DNA of 64,000 nt from Pseudoduganella umbonata (GTDB lineage: Bacteria; Pseudomonadota; Gammaproteobacteria; Burkholderiales; Burkholderiaceae_D), in the NCBI RefSeq assembly GCF_014192225.1, contig NZ_JACHXS010000002.1, positions 372,001 to 436,000 of the forward strand. Reading direction: 5' to 3'. The position numbers were made by a program, and so were the translations under genes. How positions within the stretch are numbered: the stretch's first letter is position 1; the number at the start of each line of letters is the position of its first letter. This document shows positions 1-7,939 of this stretch, piece by piece. The notes below the pieces were generated by a model that saw only the letters and a list, made by a program, of their open reading frames with translations, did no database searches and had not been told where the DNA came from.

Positions 1-59
1 CCGTGGAAACGGAGGTGCCGGCGCCATTGCCGCTGCCTGCCAACCAAAGGAACCCTACC

Positions 60-470
60 ATGCAGATCCCGCCCGCGACGCCCGTGCAGGTCGCCGAACG
101 CTTCTTCTCGCACTGGAACAACAACCGCATCGACGAAGCGCTGTCGATGCTTGCCGACGACGTCCTGTATGACAATGTGCCGTTCCCCGATATCGTCGGC
201 CGGGACGCGGTCGGGGCCTTTCATCGCGGCTTCGGTGTCGGCACGGAATTCCTGCTGGACTGGCAGGTCACCCACATTGCCGCGGCCGGAAATGTCGTCC
301 TGAACGAACGTATCGACATCTTCCGGCACCGGGACGGAGGCGCCATCACACTGCCCGTGATGGGTACGATCACCGTGGAGAACGGACAGATCACGTTGTG
401 GCGCGACTACTTCGACCCGGCGGACTTCGACCGTCAGCTGGCCAAGGTCCGCGGCGCGGCTGCGGGCTAG
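60..470 (+). CDS. NTF2/SnoaL-like nuclear transport factor 2 fold protein
   Basis: The product has 136 residues in the single-domain layout of the SnoaL/NTF2-like superfamily: an N-terminal helix containing ERFFSHWNN, then alternating strands ending in the WRDYFDPADF signature often seen in limonene-epoxide-hydrolase-like members. An in-frame GTG/ATG lies upstream near the window edge, but the ATG at 60 follows an AGGAAC ribosome-binding site and is preferred. Such proteins are small hydrolases/isomerases or ligand-binding domains, and the substrate cannot be read from the sequence. It lies tail-to-tail with the LysR gene. It may belong functionally with the oxidoreductases at 1529-2902, but that is only inference from proximity. 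Confidence 0.8.
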   Translation: MQIPPATPVQVAERFFSHWNNNRIDEALSMLADDVLYDNVPFPDIVGRDAVGAFHRGFGVGTEFLLDWQVTHIAAAGNVVLNERIDIFRHRDGGAITLPVMGTITVENGQITLWRDYFDPADFDRQLAKVRGAAAG

Positions 471-492
471 CGGGGCGGCCGCGGCACAGGGA

Positions 493-1416
493 TCAATCCG
501 ACAGGAAGCGCTGCGCCAGGTTCTGCTGGCGGAACTGCTCCGTCACGAAGTCGACAAAGGCGCGGGTCTTGGCCGGCATCAGCTTCTGGCTGGTGAAGTA
601 CAGCGAGATCGCGCCAGGCTCGTCGTACCAGCCGGGCAGTATCCGGACCAGCTCGCCGCTTTCCAGATGATGCAGCACATGGGGCATGGCCATCAGGCCG
701 ATCCCCATGTGCATCAGCACGCTTTGAACCAGCGCGTCGGGGTCATTGACGGCAATCACGGCGCGCTGCTCGCAGGCCTGCGTCTCGCCGCCACGGTTGC
801 GCAGCACGCGGCGGGCGATACGGCCGCTGGAAACCGAACGCATGACGACGCCTTCATGGTCGATGAGATCGGCTGGCCGTTCGGGAGGCTTCCGGCCGCG
901 CATGAAGTGCGGCGTGGCCACCGCCACGATGTGCAGCCGTGCCAGCTCGCGTGCGACCACGCCCGGCGGCAGGTCGAAACCGCCGCCCACCGCGGCGTCG
1001 AAACCGTCGCGTATCAGGTCGACCTGGCGGTTGTCGAAATACCAGTCCGGCAGCACGGCAGGGTAGCGCTCCACGAAGGCCGGCATCATCGGCAGCAGGA
1101 AATCGGTGCCGAAGCGGTGCGCCGCGCTCAGTTTCAGCACGCCGGCCGGCTGGCCGGCCTTGGCCGTCACCTCGGCAATCGCGTCCTGGATGCTGTCCAG
1201 TCCTCCGGACACGGCGTGCAGGAAGCGTTGCCCCGCTTCGGTCAGCGTCAGGCCGCGCGTGCTGCGCTGGAACAGTCGCACGCCCAGGTTGCGTTCGAGT
1301 TGCGCGACATTGCGGCTGACCGCCGCTGGCGTCAGGCCAAGCCGGCGCGCCGCGGCGGAAAAGCTCGCGGACTCGGCGCTTCGCACGAACGATTCGAGAT
1401 TCGACAGGGTTTCCAT
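493..1416 (-). CDS. LysR family transcriptional regulator
   Basis: A 307-residue protein of standard LysR length. It has an N-terminal winged helix-turn-helix (about residues 1-60, with SFSAAARRLGLTPAAVSRNV) and a C-terminal substrate-binding effector domain. It is transcribed divergently from the SDR gene at 1529 with 112 bp between the starts, the classic arrangement for a LysR protein that controls its divergent neighbour. The LTPAAVSRNVAQLE recognition helix resembles the CrgA/PecT-type subgroup. The effector is unknown. The start at 1416 is the first Met of the HTH domain, so it is well supported. Confidence 0.9.
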   Translation of the reverse strand: METLSNLESFVRSAESASFSAAARRLGLTPAAVSRNVAQLERNLGVRLFQRSTRGLTLTEAGQRFLHAVSGGLDSIQDAIAEVTAKAGQPAGVLKLSAAHRFGTDFLLPMMPAFVERYPAVLPDWYFDNRQVDLIRDGFDAAVGGGFDLPPGVVARELARLHIVAVATPHFMRGRKPPERPADLIDHEGVVMRSVSSGRIARRVLRNRGGETQACEQRAVIAVNDPDALVQSVLMHMGIGLMAMPHVLHHLESGELVRILPGWYDEPGAISLYFTSQKLMPAKTRAFVDFVTEQFRQQNLAQRFLSD

Positions 1417-1528
1417 CGCTGCTCTTTCAATGATTACTTGAAGCTGATTATAGACAGCTGCTAGTACCGGTTGAAATCCAATACGCCGATACTTCTTTCA
1501 CCAACTACCCCAACCGAAAGGAAACATC

Positions 1529-2278
1529 ATGAATACCTCCCGCAACCTGCAAGGCAAGATCGCTCTCGTGACTGGCGGAAGCCGCTCGATCGGCGCCGCC
1601 ATCGCCAGGCGCCTGGCTGCCGATGGCGCCACGGTGGCCATCACCTACAATGCGTCGCCGGACAAGGCCAATGAGGTCGTGGCAACGATCGAGGCGGCCG
1701 GTGGCTCGGCGATCGCCGTGGCGGCCGATGCCGGCAATCCGCGCGCGGTGCGCGCCGCGGTGAACAACGTGGCCGAGCGCTTCGGCCGCATCGATATCCT
1801 CGTCAACAATGCCGGCATCAGTGTGCTGGGCGCACCGACCGACATCGCCTTCGAAGACTTCGAACGCATCCTCGCCGTCAACGTCACCGGTGTCTTCGTC
1901 GCGACGCAGGAAGCGCTGCGCCACATGGGCGAGGGCGGCCGCATCATCCACATCGGCAGTTCGATGGTGCAGTACGCCGCGTTCCCGACCGCGTCGGCCT
2001 ATACGCTCACCAAGGGAGCCGTGACCGGCTTTACGAAAGGACTCGTGCGCGACCTGGGGCCGAAAGGCATCACCGTCAACACGGTGCATCCCGGCCCGAC
2101 CAACAGCGACATGAACCCGGCCGATGGCGCCGTGGCTGATTTCGTCAGGCCCGGTATTGCCGCTGGCCGGTATGGCGAAGGAAGCGACATCGCCGCCGCG
2201 GTCAGCTATCTGGCATCGAGCGAAGCATCGTTCGTCAGCGGTGCCGAGCTGCTGGTCGACGGCGGCTTCACGGCCTGA
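1529..2278 (+). CDS. SDR family NAD(P)-dependent oxidoreductase
   Basis: A 249-residue classical short-chain dehydrogenase/reductase. It shows the TGGSRSIGAAIA cofactor-binding glycine motif near residue 16, the NNAG motif near 90, a catalytic Ser (GSSMVQYA) and the YxxxK motif (YTLTK), and ends with the usual LLVDGGFTA. It resembles FabG-like or 3-oxoacyl reductases, but the substrate is not determinable. AAAGGAAACATC precedes the ATG as a ribosome-binding site. The gene is 24 bp upstream of the next gene, so the two are probably co-transcribed under the divergent LysR regulator. Confidence 0.92.
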   Translation: MNTSRNLQGKIALVTGGSRSIGAAIARRLAADGATVAITYNASPDKANEVVATIEAAGGSAIAVAADAGNPRAVRAAVNNVAERFGRIDILVNNAGISVLGAPTDIAFEDFERILAVNVTGVFVATQEALRHMGEGGRIIHIGSSMVQYAAFPTASAYTLTKGAVTGFTKGLVRDLGPKGITVNTVHPGPTNSDMNPADGAVADFVRPGIAAGRYGEGSDIAAAVSYLASSEASFVSGAELLVDGGFTA

Positions 2279-2302
2279 TTCACCGACTACGAGGAGAACA
2301 TC

Positions 2303-2902
2303 ATGAAGATCGGAATCATCGGCGCCGGTGCGATCGGCACGGCCATTGCACGTACCCTTGCGAATACCGGTATCGACGCCGTCATCGCCAATCGCCGCGG
2401 CCCGGCTTCGCTGGCCGTGCTCGAAGCGGAACTCGGTGCGCACATCCGCGCAGCGACGGTGGAGGAAGCAGCCCGCGCGGACATCGTGTTCCTGGCCGTG
2501 AACTGGTCGAAAATCCCGGAAGCCGTACGCGGCCTGGGACCATGGGAGGGGCGCATCGTCATCGACGCCAACAATCCGATCGAAGCGCCGACCTTCCGGC
2601 CCTTCGAGCTGGACGGGCGCGCATCCAGCGAGGTGGTGGCCGGGATGCTGCCGGGCGCGCACGTGGTCAAGGCTTTCAATCACCTGCAGCCGGCATTGCT
2701 GGCGAGCGACCCCGGTGCGCAAGGAGGGCGGCGCGTGCTGTTCGTGGCGGGCGATGCGGCGGAAGCAAAGGCCGAGGTCCTGCGGCTGATCGACCGGTTG
2801 GGCTTCTTCGGCATCGATCTCGGCTCGCTGGCCGGCGGCGGGCGGCTGTCGCAGTTTCCCGGCGGGCCGCTGCCATCGCTGAACCTGGTGAAATTCGGCT
2901 AG
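2303..2902 (+). CDS. NAD(P)-binding reductase, F420-dependent NADP oxidoreductase-like
   Basis: A 199-residue Rossmann protein beginning MKIGIIGAGAIGTAIA, the GxGxxG dinucleotide-binding loop, followed by NRRGP at the end of strand 2, the position that often selects NADPH. The family is called 'F420-dependent NADP oxidoreductase' (NpdG-like), but proteobacterial members generally do not use F420, so it is better described as an NADPH-binding oxidoreductase of unknown substrate. The VVKAFNHLQP segment is typical of the family. A GAGGAG ribosome-binding site precedes the ATG. It probably forms a two-gene operon with the SDR gene. Confidence 0.88.
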   Translation: MKIGIIGAGAIGTAIARTLANTGIDAVIANRRGPASLAVLEAELGAHIRAATVEEAARADIVFLAVNWSKIPEAVRGLGPWEGRIVIDANNPIEAPTFRPFELDGRASSEVVAGMLPGAHVVKAFNHLQPALLASDPGAQGGRRVLFVAGDAAEAKAEVLRLIDRLGFFGIDLGSLAGGGRLSQFPGGPLPSLNLVKFG

Positions 2903-3031
2903 GTATGGACGCGCTGGCGCTGCGGCACGCGGCGCGGCGATATTCTGTACGGGAGACTGGCGACAGGCTTGGAACAAGCCATTGATCTGGCGGGGAAAAC
3001 GGCGAGAAGCGTTTATTGCCGATAAGTGTTG

Positions 3032-3116
3032 TGGTGCCGGGAACCGGAATCGAACCGGTACGCCTTGCGGCGCGGGATTTTGAGTCCCGTGCGTCTACCT
3101 ATTCCGCCATCCCGGC
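3032..3116 (-). tRNA. tRNA-Leu (anticodon CAA)
   Basis: On the minus strand an 85-nt sequence folds into a class II tRNA. The acceptor arm is GCCGGGA/TCCCGGC and the anticodon stem-loop is CGGGA-CTCAAAA-TCCCG, with CAA at positions 34-36. It has a long variable arm (GCGCCGCAAGGCG) and a T-arm loop TTCGATT. The discriminator is A and the CCA end is encoded in the DNA. The long variable arm and the CAA anticodon identify leucine for UUG codons. The gene stands alone between protein genes. Confidence 0.95.
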
Positions 3117-3327
3117 AACGCGCCGTGCATTATCACTGATTTGCCCAGCAGGAGCAACCCTGCCCGCCGTCGTGTCGGCGGCAAGTGATGATGACTCGGC
3201 CCGGCGCTCGCGTGCGGTAAGTAGTCTTCTCCATGCCGGCGGACACTTTCGATAGGTATCATGTCGAGACCGGAAGTTTTTACATGGCGTTTCCCCAGTC
3301 CGCATCGACCAGCACAGAGTCCAGAAC

Positions 3328-4089
3328 ATGTCCGCACCGCTACAGCCTCACCCGCCCGGTACAGCCGGCGACGCACTGCCCCTGCTGAATCCGCATCCAC
3401 GCGTCAGCATAGTGCCGATCTTCGACGGCCACCAGTGCGTCGTCATCGACGACTTCATGCTCGAGCCCGAGGCGCTGGTCGATTTCGCGGCAAGCAACCA
3501 CGCGTTTTTCGCGAAGCAGCCGGGCAATTATTATCCCGGCCCGGAACTGCCGCTGGGCGGCGCGCTCGCGGCACGCATCCACGACAGCTTCCTGCTGCAT
3601 GCCCGCGCGCCGCTCAAGGTACGGCGGGTCGTCGGCATGCTGAGCCGGCTGTCGCTGGTGACCCAGCGCCCGGACCAGGTGCTGCCGGGCCAGCGCCTGC
3701 CGCACCGCGACACCGCCGGCCTGCCCCCAGGGGAGGAAAGGGCGGCCATGGTCCTGTATCTTTTCAAGGATGAGCGTCATGGCGGCACCAGCTTTTTCAA
3801 GCCAAGGATGCCGATGGCGGAGATCACGGCGATGCTCCAGGAATTGCGGCGCCAGGAGCGCGCCGGCGAGGTGGAGACTGCGGATGTGCCGGCCACTTTT
3901 GCGATCGGTTCGACCCGCTGGTTCGAGAAGGTACTGACGATACCGCCGCGCTACAACCGGGCGATTTTCTACAATGGCGGGCTCTTCCACTCGGGCGACC
4001 TGCACGCCCCCGACCTGATGGTGAACGATCCGCGCACGGGACGCCTGACGGCCAATGCCTTCTTCCACGTACGCATGGCCACGACCTGA
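3328..4089 (+). CDS. DUF6445 family protein, probable 2OG-Fe(II) oxygenase fold
   Basis: A 253-residue soluble protein. The N-terminal part (IDDFMLEPEALVDFA) and the central LPHRDTAGLPP plus the later FHSGDLHAP and FFHVRMA segments match the pattern of proteins annotated DUF6445. These have a jelly-roll core like prolyl-4-hydroxylases with an HxD...H iron site. I can see H-R-D near residue 130 and a C-terminal H near 225 as candidate ligands. Function is not known; family members often accompany peptide or tryptophan-halogenase clusters, of which there is no sign here. No signal peptide is seen. An upstream Shine-Dalgarno is weak (CAGAGTCCAGAAC). Confidence 0.7.
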   Translation: MSAPLQPHPPGTAGDALPLLNPHPRVSIVPIFDGHQCVVIDDFMLEPEALVDFAASNHAFFAKQPGNYYPGPELPLGGALAARIHDSFLLHARAPLKVRRVVGMLSRLSLVTQRPDQVLPGQRLPHRDTAGLPPGEERAAMVLYLFKDERHGGTSFFKPRMPMAEITAMLQELRRQERAGEVETADVPATFAIGSTRWFEKVLTIPPRYNRAIFYNGGLFHSGDLHAPDLMVNDPRTGRLTANAFFHVRMATT

Positions 4090-4298
4090 TCATGCGCTCA
4101 TCGGACAGCTTATCCGGACGATTTCCCGTCATTTTCAAGCATTGCGCGCTCCATCAGGGCGCCGTGCACTTCATCCCCGCTTTTCTGCGTTTCATCGCTT
4201 CCCGCTGCCCTCCCGGAGTTTCCTTTGTTACCTTGCATACGTCGCCGCACATTACATAAGAGGCGGTGACCACCTGGCAAACCACTTCGGAGATTCAA

Positions 4299-4754
4299 AT
4301 GAACACATCGTTTATCGGCGCAGCAGCAGTCGTCCTCAGCATCCTGGCCCCGTTCTCGGCACAGGCACAGGCCCCGGCCCAGGCGGACCAGCCCACCATT
4401 GCCGTCACGGCGCCGCGCCAGTCATACACGCTGGGTGCCGGCGAGTTCAACGACTTCGCCAACGCCTACAAGCTGAGCAACGGCCAGGTGGCCCAGTTCA
4501 CCCAGCGCGGCAACCATTACTACGTGCAGCTGAAAGACACATACCGCCAGCTGCAGCGCGATGAACGCAGCGGCCAGAAACCTGCCGTCACCCGCCTGCG
4601 TGCAGTCGGCCCCGGCGCTTTCGTCACCGACAGCGGTGCCGAGCTGAGCTTCCGCGACCAGGGTGACGAAGTGACGATCAGCGGCTTCGAGCGGTTGCCG
4701 GATGCCCGCGTCGCCGCCAACGAGGTAAATGTGCGGATGATCGCGAGTCGCTGA
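4299..4754 (+). CDS. Small secreted protein of unknown function, copy 1
   Basis: A 151-residue protein with a clear Sec signal peptide: MNTSF, a hydrophobic core AAAVVLSILAPF, then cleavage after AQA near residue 24. The mature part (PRQSYTLGAGEFNDFANAYK through VNVRMIASR) contains no cysteine and no family I recognise. Its alternating hydrophobic pattern (HYYVQLKD, VTISGFERLP) suggests beta structure, and the central RLRAVGPGAFVTDSGAELSF is the most conserved block between the two copies. The ATG at 4299 is chosen because the signal peptide starts there and CGGAGA precedes it. A strong hairpin terminator follows at 4777. It is paralogous to the gene at 5165. Confidence 0.75.
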   Translation: MNTSFIGAAAVVLSILAPFSAQAQAPAQADQPTIAVTAPRQSYTLGAGEFNDFANAYKLSNGQVAQFTQRGNHYYVQLKDTYRQLQRDERSGQKPAVTRLRAVGPGAFVTDSGAELSFRDQGDEVTISGFERLPDARVAANEVNVRMIASR

Positions 4755-4776
4755 TGCGATGAGCACCCAACGGCAA

Positions 4777-4803
4777 AAGGCCCGCGTCAGCGGGCCTTGT
4801 CGT
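4777..4803 (+). terminator. Rho-independent-like terminator of copy 1
   Basis: A perfect 9-bp stem AAGGCCCGC / GCGGGCCTT with a GTCA loop is followed by TGTCGTTT. It begins 22 bp after the stop codon of the copy-1 gene. The T-tract is interrupted, so efficiency is uncertain. Confidence 0.75.
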
Positions 4804-4963
4804 TTCTGGAGCCGGTGCGCGGTACAGCGCATTCAGCGGCCTGGAACCCGCCGTCGATCGCCGATCCGGCACCTGCCGCTCAGGCGCGAGGACCTGCTGT
4901 GACCGGCGCACCGTGACACGGCAAATACGCCGAATTACTGACTGATATCGTCCCTTTGGGCGC

Positions 4964-4975
4964 TTATATAGACAA
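4964..4975. promoter_or_regulatory. HutC-operator-like palindrome
   Basis: TTATATAGACAA differs at one base from TTGTATAGACAA, the probable HutC operator inside the hut promoter at 24004-24015. It lies about 190 bp before the copy-2 secreted-protein gene and is absent before copy 1. The resemblance is seen directly; binding by HutC is speculative. Confidence 0.25.
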
Positions 4976-5164
4976 GTTGCGGCCCTGTCTGATCGCCACG
5001 CGGCCGCGTTGCGTTCCATCCGGGATGGCGTGCATTTCATCCCCCCTTTTCTACGCTTCATCGCTTACCGCTGCTCTCGCGCGGTTGCCTTTGTTACCTT
5101 AGATACGTCGCCGCACATTACACAAGAGGCGGTGACGACCTGGCAAACCACTTCGGAGATTCAC

Positions 5165-5620
5165 ATGAACAAATCGTTTATCGGTGCAGCAGCAGTCGTC
5201 CTCAGCATTCTGGCCCCATTCTCGGCACAGGCGCAAACCCAGGCCCAGGCAGACCAGGCCAGCGTTGCGGTCACGGCGCCGCGCCAGTCGTACACGCTGG
5301 GTGCCGGCGAGTTCAACGACTTCGCCAATGCCTACAAGCTGAGCAACGGCCAGGTGGCCCAGTTCACCCAGCGCGGCAACCACTACTACGTGCAGCTGAA
5401 AGGCTCGTACCGCGACCTGCAGCGCGACGAAGGCAGCGTCCAGAAACCGCTCGCCGCGCGCCTGCGTGCAGTCGGCCCCGGCGCTTTCGTCACCGACAGC
5501 GGTGCCGAGCTGAGCTTCCGCGACGAGGGTGACGAAGTGACGATCAACGGCTTCGAGCGGCTGCCGGCTGCCCGCGTGGCCGCCAACCAGGTGAATGTAC
5601 AGATGATCGCGCGTCGCTGA
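5165..5620 (+). CDS. Small secreted protein of unknown function, copy 2
   Basis: A 151-residue paralogue of the gene at 4299, with the same signal peptide (MNKSF, hydrophobic core, AQA cleavage site) and the same mature architecture. Visible differences cluster in the mature N-terminus (TQAQADQASVAV versus APAQADQPTIAV) and in a GSYRDLQRDEGSVQKPL stretch. The strongly conserved middle suggests purifying selection on both copies. The start at 5165 is preferred over longer in-frame starts because the signal peptide begins there. A terminator at 5642 follows, and the downstream gene is convergent. Confidence 0.75.
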   Translation: MNKSFIGAAAVVLSILAPFSAQAQTQAQADQASVAVTAPRQSYTLGAGEFNDFANAYKLSNGQVAQFTQRGNHYYVQLKGSYRDLQRDEGSVQKPLAARLRAVGPGAFVTDSGAELSFRDEGDEVTINGFERLPAARVAANQVNVQMIARR

Positions 5621-5641
5621 TGCGATGACATCAAACGACAA

Positions 5642-5667
5642 AAGGCCCGCATGAGCGGGCCTTGTCT
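5642..5667. terminator. Hairpin terminator of copy 2
   Basis: A 9-bp stem AAGGCCCGC / GCGGGCCTT with an ATGA loop is followed by TGTCTTGT. It lies between the copy-2 gene and the convergent FtsH-like gene, so it could serve both strands. It is the counterpart of the hairpin at 4777. Confidence 0.7.
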
Positions 5668-5696
5668 TGTCTGGAACCGGTATCCGGAACCGGTGC

Positions 5697-7613
5697 TTAC
5701 GCTGCCAGGCGCAGCGGTACCGGATCGAGGCGTTCGTGCAGCAGTTCGAACACGTCGTCCTTGGTCAGCACATAGCGTTCCATCAGCACGTCCTTCAGCG
5801 ATTCCATCACGGCGCGGTAATCGCCGATCGACTTCAGCGTTTCGCTGTACAGCTCGTCCGCCTTCGCTTCCACCTGCACCAGCGTGTGCTCGCCGCTCAT
5901 CTCGTTCTTGAACTGGCTGTAGTCCAGCTTCGAACGGGAGTACATCGACAGGCTGTTGACCATCGTGTGCAGCATCGAGGTCGCCTTCTGGATATCGTTC
6001 TGGCTGCCGACCGAGATGCCGCGGGCGCCGTAGAAGAGTTCTTCCGCCGCGACGCCGCCATACAGCTGCATCACGTCGCGTTCCAGTTCTTCCAGCGTGC
6101 GCAGCGACATGTCGTCACCGGCGGACAGCACATAGCCCAGCGCGTTCAGCTTCGAGACCGATTCCGTGCTGATCTTCAGCAGGTGCGATTTTTCCTTCAC
6201 TTCGTCCAGCGACATGCCGGCGCGCAGGTAGGGATCGATCTGCATGAAGAAGTGGCCCAGCTCGTGCAGGGCGATACGCTCGCGCTGGCGGGTTTTCTCG
6301 GCGGTCGTGGCGCGGTCGGTCAGGCCGATCGTGGCGCGTTCGAAGGCGCGGAACATCAGGTCGGTGTTGATCACCACCTTGTCCTGGATCGACAGCAGGG
6401 AGGCGCGGTCGACCACGGTTTCCAGCAGCGCCGGCGACAGGTTCTGGGTGATCTCGGCAACCTGGTCCAGGTTCATGTCGTTCCAGTCCACCAGGCCGTC
6501 TTCCTTGCGCTTCAGGAAGGAGTTCAGCAGCTCCTTGCGCTCCATCTTGTTCGGCAGGCGGAAGTTGATCTTCACCGAGAAGCGGCGCAGCATCGCTTCG
6601 TCCATCTGCGAATTGTTGTCGTCGAAGTTCGACGCCACCACCCAGATCACGCCCTTGCCCTCGTCGCTCTTCACGCCGTCCAGCAGGCCCAGCAGGGTAT
6701 TGGCGGTGTCGTCTTCCCATTTCTTCTCGCCGCGGCCGCGCGGCATGAACAGCGCCTGTGCTTCGTCGAGGAAGATGATGCAATTGCCGCGCGCGGCCGC
6801 CTTGCGGTACAGCGCGTTCAGCGATTTCGAACCGCCGCCGATATAGCCCGATTCCAGTGCCGAGCCGGAAGCCGAGATCAGCGGGTAGCCCAGACGCTTG
6901 GCCAGGTAGCCGGCCAGCTTGGTTTTACCCGTGCCGGCGGGGCCCGTCAGCATCACGTTGAACGGCTTGTCGATGTTGTGCTGCTTGTAGACCGCGCGGT
7001 TGCGGATCATGTCTTCCAGGTGCAGCACTTCCTGCTTGATGTCTTCCATGCCGATCAGGTCGTCCATCGAACCCTTCAGCTTGTCCGGGGTGATCACGGA
7101 CGCGGAGGCGCCGCCCATGCCGGGAATGCCGAACTTCAGCACGAACAGCAGCAGCGTCACGAGGAAGATGTCGAATGCATGGCGCTGCACGAATGCCGTC
7201 ACGGCGGCCATCGTGCCACCGTCGTCCTGCAGCACGGCCTTGTGGGTGGCCAGGTAGTCCTCTTTGGCGATCGCGTACGGCAGGCCGTTACGCAGCAGCA
7301 CTTCACGTTCCAGGCTCAGGTGGGAGGTGCTGGGCACCTTTACCACGTGCAGTTGGGCCGAATCCTTGAACTTGTAGATGTAGCGCGGCGAATCCGACAG
7401 CGGGCGGGCGATCAGCAGGTAATCGAGCCGCGCACGCTGGCCGACGAGGGCCGTGATTTCCGAAATGTTCTGCGACCGGACGACCGGGCTGGCGTCCTGC
7501 GCGACCTCGGCGCGGATGACGGCGAAAACCACGGCTGCGACAACCAGCCCGACCAGGGCGAGGCGCACCCAGGTGTTCTTGAGCGCAAGCTGAAGTTTAT
7601 AGAAATTGAACAT
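5697..7613 (-). CDS. FtsH-like membrane AAA+ ATPase / zinc metalloprotease
   Basis: A 638-residue protein with the FtsH plan. It has an N-terminal membrane segment (about 17-34), a periplasmic domain, a second membrane segment (about 147-165), an AAA domain with Walker A GPAGTGKT (224-231) and Walker B IIFLDEAQ (279-286), and a C-terminal M41-like peptidase domain. That domain has zinc motif HELGH (450-454) and a probable third ligand Asp near 540 (SQNDIQKAT). It departs from housekeeping FtsH: HELGH instead of HEAGH, DEAQ instead of DEID, pore motif YIG instead of FVG, and an LRRF arginine-finger segment. It is therefore likely a paralogue of FtsH with a specialised substrate. It stands alone on the minus strand. 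Confidence 0.88.
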   Translation of the reverse strand: MFNFYKLQLALKNTWVRLALVGLVVAAVVFAVIRAEVAQDASPVVRSQNISEITALVGQRARLDYLLIARPLSDSPRYIYKFKDSAQLHVVKVPSTSHLSLEREVLLRNGLPYAIAKEDYLATHKAVLQDDGGTMAAVTAFVQRHAFDIFLVTLLLFVLKFGIPGMGGASASVITPDKLKGSMDDLIGMEDIKQEVLHLEDMIRNRAVYKQHNIDKPFNVMLTGPAGTGKTKLAGYLAKRLGYPLISASGSALESGYIGGGSKSLNALYRKAAARGNCIIFLDEAQALFMPRGRGEKKWEDDTANTLLGLLDGVKSDEGKGVIWVVASNFDDNNSQMDEAMLRRFSVKINFRLPNKMERKELLNSFLKRKEDGLVDWNDMNLDQVAEITQNLSPALLETVVDRASLLSIQDKVVINTDLMFRAFERATIGLTDRATTAEKTRQRERIALHELGHFFMQIDPYLRAGMSLDEVKEKSHLLKISTESVSKLNALGYVLSAGDDMSLRTLEELERDVMQLYGGVAAEELFYGARGISVGSQNDIQKATSMLHTMVNSLSMYSRSKLDYSQFKNEMSGEHTLVQVEAKADELYSETLKSIGDYRAVMESLKDVLMERYVLTKDDVFELLHERLDPVPLRLAA

Positions 7614-7939
7614 GTGGCAGACTCAACAATTACAGACACGGATGAAGGTCGTTCGCCCGGGCACGATGTGCGGTTGTGGGGCGCATCGGCACAAGCTGGA
7701 AATCCGGCACGCGAATATGGCACTGCCGGAGTGGCGTTGGGCGGGCATGGGCGCTGCCTGACTGGCAGCTTGTATCTGATGACCTGTGAGCGGTCTTTAA
7801 TGCCGAGCGGCAACGTAGCGTATATGTGGACTATACCGGGCTACACAAGCTTTGTCTTTAGTTTCCTGAAGAAAAAATCCTGAGGCACAACAGCTTTTGC
7901 AACTGTTAATTTCAGTCTGTCTAGCCTGATTTGCAAAGC
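7614..7939. other. Intergenic region with no gene seen
   Basis: This 326-bp stretch separates the start of the FtsH-like gene from the end of the solute-binding protein gene. The part near 7850-7930 is AT-rich and has several TATA-like hexamers, so it probably carries the promoter of the FtsH-like gene. I see no convincing reading frame, tRNA or strong terminator. Confidence 0.4.

Larger units (their letters stand above)
4143..5667 (+). repeat. Tandem duplication of a complete transcription unit (two ~660-bp copies)
   Basis: Two head-to-tail copies, about 4143-4803 and 5009-5667, are offset by 865-866 bp. They share the upstream region (for example ACGTCGCCGCACATTACA and CAAACCACTTCGGAGATTCA just before each start), the coding sequence, and a near-identical terminator hairpin. 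Copies are separated by about 200 bp of unrelated sequence. Coding lengths are identical (456 bp). Differences are scattered substitutions, so the duplication is not brand new, yet both frames stay open. Confidence 0.85.

Noticed and set aside
5667..7883. A 738-codon plus-strand frame opposite the FtsH-like gene
   Set aside because: It is a shadow frame: the opposite strand carries Walker A/B and HELGH motifs, and this frame is His/Gln/Arg-rich with no recognisable family.
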